Shown here piece by piece: positions 16,906 to 27,500 of a stretch of DNA of 48,686 nucleotides (position 1 is its first letter; every line of letters starts with the position of its first letter). The stretch lies in assembly GCA_044355095.1 (NCBI GenBank), contig JBIKYT010000010.1, positions 1 through 48,686 on the forward strand. The letters are read 5' to 3'. The notes beneath the pieces are model-generated. The model was not told the origin of the DNA and did no database searches. It saw nothing but the letters and a program-made list of their open reading frames with translations. The translations under genes and the position numbers were made by a program. The stretch is from Casp-actino8 sp044355095 (GTDB lineage: Bacteria > Actinomycetota > Acidimicrobiia > Acidimicrobiales > Ilumatobacteraceae).

Positions 16906-17292
16906 TTAGGCGATCATCACATTCATTTGGCCAGCCATCAAAATTTGAATCTGTCCGCCCCACGCACAGGTCGCTTTGCTGTTGTTTGATAGCGCTTTCA
17001 TCGGACCAACTTTGACCTTGGGCGAACCAGGAGACCAAGGTCCTGCTGGCATGGGAATGCAGGGCATCGGGGTTAAGACTCCAAGGGCGGCGGCAGTCGC
17101 TGCTGCGACCATCGGGTTCGCCATTGATTGACACATGCCAAATGGCGGAATGTTCAGCATTGGAACCATATCCATCACATTTGCCGCGGGCGCACCAGCC
17201 ATGACACGATTGATGGGCAATACATTGAGTGAAGACGGGGCGACGCCGTAACTGCATTTCATCATGGCGCCACTGACAACCTGAATAGCCAT
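16906..17292 (-). CDS. PAAR-like (DUF4280) spike-tip protein of the CIS
   Basis: A 128-residue DUF4280 protein: VSGAMMKCSYGVAPSSLNVLP, PFGMCQSMANP, LTPMPCIPMPAGPWSPGSP and NNSKATCAWGG are the family blocks, with four conserved Cys. DUF4280 proteins are PAAR-like and sharpen the central spike of type VI and extracellular CIS particles, where they may also hold cargo. The gene sits 1.3 kb past the main CIS operon, separated from it by one plus-strand and one minus-strand gene. Its start is only 23 bp from the divergent gene at 17316, so its promoter must overlap that gene. DUF4280 is a CIS marker, which ties this end to the particle. Confidence 0.87.
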   Translation of the reverse strand: MAIQVVSGAMMKCSYGVAPSSLNVLPINRVMAGAPAANVMDMVPMLNIPPFGMCQSMANPMVAAATAAALGVLTPMPCIPMPAGPWSPGSPKVKVGPMKALSNNSKATCAWGGQIQILMAGQMNVMIA

Positions 17293-17315
17293 GGCCTCAG
17301 AGTAGCCTGAAAATC

Positions 17316-18095
17316 ATGGCTGTCGTTCCTTTTATTTCTACCTTCGGTGATGTTTTGACTGTTGATCCCGAGATAGATCCGGTCAACGATTCCATGATCC
17401 GGGTTCGTTTTGTGCTCGACGAATCAGAGTGGTCACGGATACAAGATTCAGATATTTTCGGTGCCAAGAGTCGTCGTCGTTTCCCTGATGTGCTGGACGG
17501 TGCAGGGCCGGTCAGCATCACAGTCGAAGCAACTCGGATGGCTGTTGAGTCTCCCCGCGGATGGCACGCCGATGATTTTGAAATCGTTTCGGCAATGCGC
17601 AAAATTGAAACTCCGGAAGGTGGACACATGGTGGGGATGCTGTTTGCATCGGCTCCAGCATGGACTCAGGCTCTCAATTCGTTGATGGAAATGGGCTTCA
17701 TCGTTGACGGTGAGACCGACGATGAAGTTAGTGCAACCGACCGCAACGGCACCAATGTGATGATTTCAATCTACACGACGAATCAAGTTGCGACTGTCGC
17801 ATTTGCTCGTGTGCTGCCAACTGGATCGGCGAAATCTAGTGATGTTCTTCAACTACTGAATAACTTGAATGTTTCTTTCATCATTGGTTCTGTTTCGGTG
17901 ATGGTCAACGAAATGAATGCGGAGTACCTGGTGGCGAAGGCTGCAGTGCCGACAATTGAAGGCGTTGCGGTGGCGGCAGTACTTGATGCTTTGGTCGTTG
18001 GGCTCGTAGGGCTCATCCTCGAGGTTGAACCAGTCGTTCAACGAGTGATCTCTGGTGAAGTGTCAGTTGAAGAGGCGACTCGCCGTTTGACGTGA
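17316..18095 (+). CDS. Hypothetical protein, possible YbjN/chaperone-like domain, beside CIS tip gene
   Basis: I do not recognise this 259-residue protein with certainty. The first ~110 residues are a beta-rich acidic region. Residues ~110–200 (LFASAPAWTQALNSLMEMGFIVD … VATVAFARVLP … LLNNLNVSFIIGSVSVM) have the alternating helix-sheet pattern of YbjN/type III-chaperone-like folds, used by CesT-like cargo chaperones and by stress proteins. The C-terminus is a hydrophobic helical region (AVLDALVVGLVGLILE) that is too charged for a sure membrane helix. It is divergent from the PAAR-like gene with a 23-bp gap and no clear ribosome site, suggesting leaderless or shared transcription. A CIS cargo chaperone or regulator is a guess from context. 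Confidence 0.6.
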   Translation: MAVVPFISTFGDVLTVDPEIDPVNDSMIRVRFVLDESEWSRIQDSDIFGAKSRRRFPDVLDGAGPVSITVEATRMAVESPRGWHADDFEIVSAMRKIETPEGGHMVGMLFASAPAWTQALNSLMEMGFIVDGETDDEVSATDRNGTNVMISIYTTNQVATVAFARVLPTGSAKSSDVLQLLNNLNVSFIIGSVSVMVNEMNAEYLVAKAAVPTIEGVAVAAVLDALVVGLVGLILEVEPVVQRVISGEVSVEEATRRLT

Positions 18096-18106
18096 ATGAA
18101 TTCGAG

Positions 18107-18568
18107 TTATGAAGCCGTTCCTTTTACTGAAGCGACCAGTACTTCGTCTCGCGAAACGACGAAACACACCACCTGACGGTCGTTCTTGGATTGCCAAGTT
18201 GTCACACTTGGATAAAGAAAAGTGAAATAGAAATTCGATTGCGAGAGTTCGACTCCGACGTAATCAGCAAAGGAACCAACACACTGCTGCTCGGCAAATA
18301 CTTCTAATGCTGCCGAACCTGGGTACGCATCTCCGACATAATCAACCGCAAAATATGCCTCATGCGTATGGGGTTCGGTGCAGGGGACAAGTGCAATCTC
18401 GGTTGCTTCTTCTTTCAATTCTTCTTTGGTGCAGTCACCAACTTTGACTTCAAAAATGTTTTCAGTGCCTCGTTTAACAACATTTCCGGAGTCATCACGG
18501 GTCAACTTGTCACCCGAACATGACGTGAGAATGGCCAGTGAAGCGATAAAGAGAATGAGTTTTTTCAT
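18107..18568 (-). CDS. Septum-formation-family (DUF4190-linked) lipoprotein
   Basis: A 153-residue lipoprotein. The signal peptide MKKLILFIASLAILTSC has lipobox LTSC, with Cys17 lipidated. The mature part has the actinobacterial septum-formation-domain pattern: FEVKVGDCTK, then LVPCTEPHTHEAYF, AEQQCVGSF and QVVCFVV, with Cys in paired positions likely to form two disulfides. The role is unknown; proteins of this family are exported and often sit beside secretion or cell-wall genes. It starts 22 bp after the 2990-residue CIS-associated gene on the same strand, so it may be the last gene of the CIS operon. Confidence 0.8.
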   Translation of the reverse strand: MKKLILFIASLAILTSCSGDKLTRDDSGNVVKRGTENIFEVKVGDCTKEELKEEATEIALVPCTEPHTHEAYFAVDYVGDAYPGSAALEVFAEQQCVGSFADYVGVELSQSNFYFTFLYPSVTTWQSKNDRQVVCFVVSRDEVLVASVKGTAS

Positions 18569-18590
18569 GATCTTTCAACCTTTAATTTGA

Positions 18591-21500
18591 TTAAGAGAGA
18601 GTTGCAGAAGAACTTGATGAATAGACAGATGCCGTTCCGGATTTCCCTGAATTGGCACTAGTAGTGATGTTGTAGAAACCGTATGGCAATTCACCGATTG
18701 TGCACGAAGTTGTGCCTGAACACGTGTAGGACGTTCCCGATAGAGAAACCGTCACCGTAGTTGTAAATCCAGGGCTAGTCGTCGAGGGCACAGTTACGGC
18801 TGCAAAAGTCACAGTTAACGTTGAAACTGGAACGAGATAGAAGTTCAAAGCAACAGGTGAGCCTAGGTAAGCGGCAGTTGCAGTGGCGGTGAGATATCCG
18901 GCGGCCGTAATGGAAACTGACTTGTTGCCCTGGCCTGAAACAGAAAGCGAACAACTTCCAGTGCAAGTCTCGGCCGTTGCTGAAGCAATAGAAACATTTG
19001 CTGTGACTAGCGCACCTGTTCGCGAATTGAAAATATTGAAAGAAATCTTGGCGTTCACTGGTCGAAGCGCGACCTTCAACGAGGTTGGACCAGTTGAACT
19101 GATTGACACAGTTGAGTAGGTGGTTTCGTAGTTGGCCAAACTTACGACAACAGATAATGGTCCAACCGCTAGTGAAGTTCCTGAGCAATCGCCACTGGAG
19201 TTTGTTACCAACGAGCAATGATTAACCGTGACTCCTGTTAATGCAGAACCTGTTGAGATATCAACCACGTTCACATTGAGGGTGTTGGTGGTTGCCACGG
19301 TCGCTGGAGTTGTGACCAAGATAATTTGCGCGTGCCCACCGGTTGAGGATGTGGGGGTGACATTGAGATAGGCGGTGTTGTAGTTGATTTTTTCAATTTT
19401 GAATGAAGTCGGGACTAATGAGAGCCCGGAGCACGCGTAACTTCCGGCAGGAGTAGTTGAGGTACAAGTTCCAGCGGACGCCGTAATTGTTGCGCCAGTT
19501 ATGCCCGACCCAGAGCTGTTGAGAACACTCAATGTGAAATCCGCAGCGGATGGGGCAGCGCTGACGGAACGAACAACGATTTTTACCGAAGTTGAAGCCT
19601 CGGCTGTCATGGAAACAGTCGCGAATCCATTTTCACCAGATTTACTGGCCGACACAAGATACTGACCAACTGCTAGACCAGATTTGGTACAAACATTGCC
19701 AACGGGTGTGCACGATTGATCGGTACCGGTTGAATTGACAACCGTCACCAATGCGCCCGATACGGCAGCATCAGTTTGATCGACGACGGTTACCGTGAGC
19801 GCTCCAGGGGCCCCTGGAGGGGTTGCTTCAGCGGTAAGAACAACACTGATTGGGCCCGTTCCAGTGTAGGCAGAGATGTATTGACTGATATATCCAGGGT
19901 TGGAAACGCGAAGCGGAATCGACGATGTGGTTAGTCCACTACAGGTAAATGGCCCTGTGCCTGAACATGATGATGACCAACCACTTCCGTAATTTACTGC
20001 AGCGCCGCTCAGAGCAGAGCCCGCTGTGTTGTAGACATTAACAGTAATGGAATCGGTCTTGGGCCGTAGAGAAATTGTGGCTGAAGTGCCACCCAACGGG
20101 GAAATTGACACATTTGCATAGCTCTCTTCAAAAATGTTGGAGAAGCTCGTAGCGGTCACAGTGATCTGACCAAGTGCCACAGCGGAGAAGACGCACGTTC
20201 CGGAGGTCGTGCTGCACGATGTTTTCCCCGGAACAGCAACAGTCATAGTGTCAATAATCAGGGTGCCAGTTGCTGCGTTGATCAGGCGCACATTGAGATC
20301 ACCTGGGGATGCTGTAGGCGTCAAAATTACTTTGCCAATATTCGTCGATGACTTTGAAAGAGAGGGAGTCATTGTTGCAAAGCCTGTTGAATAACCGATC
20401 TTGGATACCGCAAAGGTGACGGCGGTTGTCGGCATATTCGAGCAGGAACTTTCGCCATCGCTATCGGTGTCAGAGCATGAGCCAGTACTTGGAGTTACTG
20501 TTGCGCCAACCACAAGGTTTCCGTTGATATCACTGACCGTGATTTCTGTTGATGTAGTTATCGGACGCATCGAAATTGTCGCTGACGCAGTTCCTGAGGG
20601 GCCAACAGTAACAGTTGCAAAGCCAGATTCGTATTGCTGAGCAGCGGTGACAGGCGATGTGGCAGTCAATGTATACGAACCTGTCGCTAACGAAGAACGG
20701 GTACATTCGCCGTCATTATTAGTCAGCGCCGTGCACTGATTAACGTTGATACCTGCGATAGCAGAACCGTCAACAGAATTGACTACCGAAACTGTGAGGT
20801 CCTCGGTAGTGACTGCTGAAGTCAGAACAACGGTTGCTCCATTTTCGCTGACTTCTGACCATGTCGGTGTCACGTTGATATATGCGTCGACGTAACTGGG
20901 CTTAGTCACCTTGATGTCTATAGCTCGTAACGGAAAATCTGAACAGAGGTATTCTCCGGGGCTATCTATTTCTTCGGTACAAATTCCGCTATTCGCTGGC
21001 AATGTAATCGTTGCCCCAGGAACTTGAGCGAAATCCCTTGATCCGTCAAGAATATTCAAGGTAAATGAGGTTCTTGTCGGTCGCATTGAAATGATGACTT
21101 CGGAATTTCGTTGAGAAATAACTGATGCTGTGGCGTAAGTGTCCTCGTAACCAGATTTCTGAGCAAGCAGCGTAAATTGCCCTGCTGCTTGGTTTGTGCC
21201 GGTGCAGTCGCCAGATAGGTCTGTGACGTTACCCGTTTCTACATTGCAGACCGTGGTTCCGTCACGAGTGACACCAACTCCAGCGATGGGGCCACCTGTA
21301 ATGCTGTCGAGCACCTTGATACTTAATGTGTTGGTGGATGATGGAACCATTGAAACGGATAGCCGAGATATTGGACCTCCAGTGACGTCGACGGCGACAT
21401 ATGAGTCTTCGTATCCCGATTTTGTTACGACAAAATTGGTTGGAGCCAAAGGCAAGGCAGTGAATGTGCACGGATTGTCGGTGCAGACACCCTTACCAGC

Positions 21501-24500
21501 AGCCGAGGGGGTGAAGGTGACATCGGTCAGGATTGAGCCGTCTAAGGCATCTAGTGCGGTGAGTTGAATATCACCGGTCGTATCTCCGAGGGAAACACTT
21601 GTTGACACTGTGCGACCACCCTGAATAGTGACGCTCGAAGTTTCAACCATGTCATATTCACTATGGGTAACGCGGAAGCGGTGTGCTCCACTACTCAAGT
21701 TACTGATTGTGCATTTTCCGAGCGAAGCTCCTGCTCCAGCAGTTACACAAGAGTTGCCACTGACGACGTCGGTGACTGTTGCTCCTGCAAGTCCGCTGTT
21801 GGTGCCATCTCCGCCTACGCTGACTTCGATATTGCCCGTTCCTGCAGCAAGGGACAAAGTTGAAGATTGCACTCCAGAAGTTGCGAGCGAATAGTCTGCA
21901 ACGACCAACTCTTGTTGCGAAGTAAACCCATCGTCTGTAGAAATTGTGACGGTATAGGTGCCTGGAGGAACATCAGAAAAGTTGGCGATACCACTGGTAT
22001 CTGACTGGTCGCGTTTGGGATTCAACAGATATCCATCACTCATTGTTACATCAGCGTTTGGAATTGCTACGGCGGGAGTGTCACCCGATAGAACTGTTAT
22101 CGATACGGATACAGGCTTGATGATGAGCGTTTTTTGGTCAAGTGTGATTGTCCGAGGTGTATCTGAAACGGACACTGAATCAGAGGTTGGAACGACATAC
22201 GTAGTAGCCGAAACGGTTATGTCATGTTCGGTTGTGGTCCAACTTGACTGGTCGAAAAGTTTGCTAACTGTCGCACTAGTGAAATCAGTCGGCAGGGCAA
22301 AACCGTTCAAGTCCTTCAAGATGGTAAACCCTGTTAGGGAATTAACTGTGATCTTGGCCATTTCTGAATTGAACTGTGCAGGGATTAAACCGGAGATTTT
22401 TACGTAGTCACCAGTTAGCAAGCCGTGAGGGATAGCAGTCTCGTAAGAAGTACTACTCGCTGACAACGTTGATGAAATGACCGATACCGCACTTCCGTTA
22501 CTCAGAGTGAGAGGATTTGCGATAGCGATGTCGTAGTCGCCTTCGGTAACTCCAGCAAATGACGCAATTTTCTGAGAGCCAATATCCAGCGTTGGCGCAG
22601 CGTAGATCACTACGCCATCTGGATTGAGTAGTGCAACATCGACCCCTAGAGGAGTGACTGGTCCAAAGGCCGAGGCTGGTATACCTGCGACTGGTACTGA
22701 GATGAAGGATCCATACGTTCCAAGATATACGGCAAAACTTGTTGACGATGCACGATCAATATTTACCAAGAAGTTTTGAGATACGTATCGGGGTGGCGAT
22801 GCTGTGTCGACTACGGATACTGAGTAAGTGCCGTAGACCAAAGTTGGTCCTTCAAAAATCAGTTGTCCAGTTGTACTCGACGTTCGACTAATGGGACTGT
22901 AGTCAGTTTTTTGGATCGTGACCTTGATCCCTTCTATCGGTCCACCGATTGGTGTCAACAAAGACAATTCAAGCGAACCATTAAGCGGAATAAGAAAGAG
23001 GTTTACATTGTTATTATTCGTGCCACTAACGGTTGCGTTCACAACAGCACTCGGCGAATATCCGTATGCGCTGGCCTGAACTTTCCAGGAGCCGGAGACC
23101 AATGAAGTTCCGTAGTCGTACACGCCAGTTGGATCAGAAATGGTCAGTGCTGACAATCCCGAGGAGTTACTTGCCGAAACGATGGCGTTCGGTATTTGAG
23201 TGCAGCCCGACTGATCGTCCGCATTGCAATTTTTTGAGGATTCGTAGACATTACCTTTGAGTGAAGACAATGAAGCCAGCAAAGTAATGCGAACAGCAGT
23301 ATTTGATCCAGGGAATACCGTGATCGGAAGAGTTGATTGCGAGTAGCCCTCCTTAGTGGAAACGACGTTGCTGATACCTTCTGGAACATTGACTATTTGG
23401 CAAAAGTTGTTGTCAACCGGAGCTGTACAAAAAACGGGAATGCTATTGATAATGACAGTTGCTTTAGCGCCGAAGATCTTGTTGTCGTTTGCGTCGAAGA
23501 AATTGAACGTAACGACACCCTTTTTGGGAGTTGCGGTCAAGGTAAGTGCTGACCCACCAGAGCCAATGCTGATTGTGCCAAAAACAACACCAAAATCTTC
23601 AGTGGCATCAGAAGTAACCGAGGCGATACCAAAATTAAGTCCCGTGATCTCGCATGATCCGAGTTGATCAGCGGTTGGTGTCGGAAGATCGGATTCAGAG
23701 GCTGTTGTGCATGTCACCAATTCGCCTTGTGAATCAGTCGCCTTGATGGTTTGTCCTTGAATGACAGTGCCAGTGATATCTCGAAGGGTGACGAGCAATG
23801 ATCCGGAATCTGAACCGAGATTAGCGTTAGCGACGTTTACCTGCCCGCCGATGATTGAAACGGTAATCGTTGCAGATGTCAATCCTGCTTTCGTCGCTCG
23901 GTAGGTATGAATTCCGCTTGTGACACCATTGATTGAACAGATGCCGTCGTTAGAAGTGAGGGCGATGGCGCCAGAAGACTCACAGAGGTTGTTTGACGTT
24001 GAATTTTCTAGAACTTCGACGACACTCACTCCAGAAACTGGTCCCGATGCGTCGCGGATAAAAATGCGTACTTCTCCGCGAAGGTTGAAAAGTCGCAAGG
24101 TTTCATCTACGAGAGAACCTTGGCTGATGTTATAAACTTGCTCGATTCCGGAATAGTCATTTGTCGCCGCAATGCTGATGGTCCACGCGCCAGTAACGAG
24201 ATCACTAAAAGTAATGCGACCATTGGCGTCGGTAACTCCAGATTCTTCTGTGGCTCCGTCTGAGTCCTTTAGGATGACTGGCAAATCTGCGATAATCGCC
24301 CCAGAGTTGCTGGTGATCGTGAGACTTATTGCTCCCTTGGTCTTGGATATATTAATTGTTGGCAGAGTCGTGGTGGCACGTGGATACACCGTCACTGGAT
24401 TTGAATATGTCGCCGGGACGAGTAGCGGTTCTGTAGCAACGATCGTCCAACACGAACTGGTTGAGTAACTGCAGTTCAGAGCTTGTGTCAAGTTTGAAGG

Positions 24501-27500
24501 TGCGGTGGCAGCGGTAGGCGTCAATGAACGGAATATATATTTTCCGTCCGTATCTGTTGTGACGCTTGCAGTTTCAAGAATTCGACCTTGAAGGTTTTTG
24601 CGCTGAGCCTCAACTACCACTCCCGCTTGGGCAGCATCTCCTACCGTGACCGTTCCTTGAAGAAGTCCGGGTGAAAGTGAGAAGTAAGCAGAGCGTGAGA
24701 CAGACTCTTCAGCAACAACTTGGATATTGGAAAAAACATTGGCGTTATGATTCGTCGGCATCGTAGGAGGGGTTGTGCTTGTATCAGCTGCCGAATCACA
24801 AGCACCAGTGGACAGTGTGAAGTTCGCGGCGACATCCACAGGTGAAACAAGGCAAGTTTGATAGGTGAAATCTTCGGCTTCACTATCGGTCGGCACTAAG
24901 CCAAGTCGATAGCTACCAAGGCCTTTTGAAATACCTACTGTGGCTGCGTCAATCCAGGTTGTCTCTCCAGTGCGGCGAAAGAAAGCGTAAAAGTTTTTTG
25001 CTTCGACCGCGGTATAGATACCCGTGGTCAGGTCAAGTGAATAAACCTGACCGTATACGATTGATTTTCCGCGAACGCCAATGTCAACGTTTACTGTGGC
25101 ACTTAACGCTCCGGTTATTCCTCGAGAAACTGTAAAGAAGTTCGGGTTGGCGGTTTCAATCGTGTAGGCCGTTGCATCAAGACTGTTAGAAAATCTGTAT
25201 TCACCGTTTGCATCGGTTGTTCTTTGTTGAGTCAGACCGTTTTTTGGTATCAAATTGATGGTGACTCCGACTACTGGAGCACCAGTGTCGTCGGTGACTT
25301 GTCCAGTCAATGTTCCAAGAGCTTGCAGCGTGACATCTATTTGTTCTTTCTGCTCAGAACGAGAGACGTTAGTTTGAATAATCTTTGGGGAGTAACCGGT
25401 GGCCGAAAACTGCAAGTAATAAGCTCCCGCATCAAGGTTTTGGATCGTAACAAGTGAGTCCGCGGTCGCTTCAACGTTCGTTAGCTCGTACCGGCAATCA
25501 TTATCTAGATCCACTGTTCCGCAATCGTCCGAGGCACGGTGGAAGACTTCTACGTTTACTGTCGCCGGCGAGTTATTTGTTGGATCTTCGCCTTCTTTGG
25601 AAACCTTAAACGACAGTGAACTATTTCGCGATGTGTCTGCAACTTCATTGAGCTCGGCATCTTGCCTTGTGGTTGTTCCGGTGCCAATATCAACTTCGTA
25701 AATCTGGTCATCTAGGCCAAGAGCCTCAAAGGTAACGACATAGTTTCCAGGTGCAATGTCGGTGAATACGTATTGACCATTTGAAGCGACGAGGTTGGTG
25801 CTTTTGTAGGTATTGATATTGTTCGAAATTGAAATAGCGACTGAACTCGGAGAGGCTGTATCGCTATTGACCTTGACTGTTCCGATCATGCGACCCGAGG
25901 ATCGTGTCATGCTGATTTCGCGAGGAGTTGTTGAGACGGTGAGGTCAATAATTTCGGTGAAAGTTACGAAGCCATCGGAAACATAAGTCACGGTGTATGT
26001 GCGTCCGACAGGTAATTGGTCTAATCGAAACTGACCTGCAAGTGAAACATCAGTCAAGGTTGTGGTGGATCGAGTTGTCACTCCATCAGTGGCAGTGACC
26101 TTCACGATAGGAAAGATTCCCAAATTAAAAAGTGCTGATGTGACTGTTCCCGAGAGCGTTGTGACATCAGGGGACAGAGCCAACGTGACGTCTGGTTGAG
26201 ATCCACCAGCATCAAGAGAAACAGAGGTGCTCGCCAGTCCACGGCCTTCAATTTGAGCGTCAACAACCCATGTTGCCGGTGTAGAGAGATTTGAAAACGA
26301 ATACCTGCCGAGCAGATCACCATCTGATGGGGTAGTGGTTTGGTAGGTGATATTGCCGTCAGTCAAGGTGACATTGACTCCACCAAGTGGCTTTCCTATT
26401 TCGTCAACGGTGATTCCGCTGATGACTCCATCCCCGACCTCGAGAGTGATTTCTAAAGTTACTGGTTCACCGTTCGGCTGAACAATGATCGTTTGAGTTT
26501 GATGTCCAGCCTTGGAGAAACTGAACTCGTAGAGTCCTGAGGCGTCGAGACCTGCTACGGAAAAGGCGCCTTTTTCATCGGTCGTGGTGCTGAGTTTCGC
26601 TACGTTTGGATTACCAGCGGTTGAAGCCGCACTGACTTTTCCAGATCCTTCAACATCGCCGATGGTGACTGAACGCCACTTGACGACGATACCGCTGCCA
26701 TCGGGAACGGCTGAGACTGTTCCTGCTACGTCAATCAAGGTTGGAAGTTCTAAAGTTCCGTCGGGGCCTATGTCTGCGCCGCTGTCTTTGTCATCAGGTT
26801 CGGCAGCGCTTGCAGTTGAATCTTGAGTGACGGGATTTACTGCTCGAACTATTGCCAAGGTTGCTCCGGCCCAAACCAAAACGATGCACATTAAGCCCAT
26901 GACGGATTTAATATTTCGGCCAATCATGGGAATATGTCGTATGTTTCCACGACTGTAAATGGGTGCTCCAGCTCCTTCGCCGATGATGGAGTACCAGTGT
27001 TCTTTTTGTTTTCCGATAAAAAACGGGCGAACTCGAAGGCGTCCCTTTATGCGGACCATTTCTCCAGCTCGCAATTCAACTTCTTGATGAAGAAGCTTGA
27101 CCTTTGAATCGTTGTCATCAGACTCAGTCTTCAGGCGAATGAAATGCGTTCGGTCATCGTGGTTTCTCAATACAACACGAACTTTTCCGCGCAACCGTCG
27201 GCGGATTGAAGGCGGTGACAAATGCATTGCGACTGATCGAGTTCGTTGAACTTCAAGGCAAACTTCGCCACTGCCCAATACTGATCCGGTCTCCCGATCG
27301 AGCACTTCAATAAGGATCGGGTGTTCACCTGGTGGCATGCCTGCGGGAACAACCATGGGCAGTTCTGCTTGGATGCTTAAGTGGGCTCGGAGAGATTGCT
27401 GAACTGCCGGTAGAGGTCCTGAAAGGGAACCAACGAGTCGAATCAAGACCTCGCGATCTCGACCACTGAAGTCGGTCACGCCAATTTTGATGGCGACCGA

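Noticed and set aside
18591..26750. Recurring similar segments that could be mistaken for a CRISPR array or DNA repeats
   Set aside because: The similarity is at protein level, with repeats of ~80–90 codons and diverged DNA; there are no short identical repeats with unique spacers.
19200..27000. Many plus-strand open frames of 60–190 codons opposite the three repeat proteins
   Set aside because: They lie antisense to long, clearly coding repeat genes, have low-complexity translations and lack ribosome sites; they mirror the Thr/Ser/Val codon use of the real genes.
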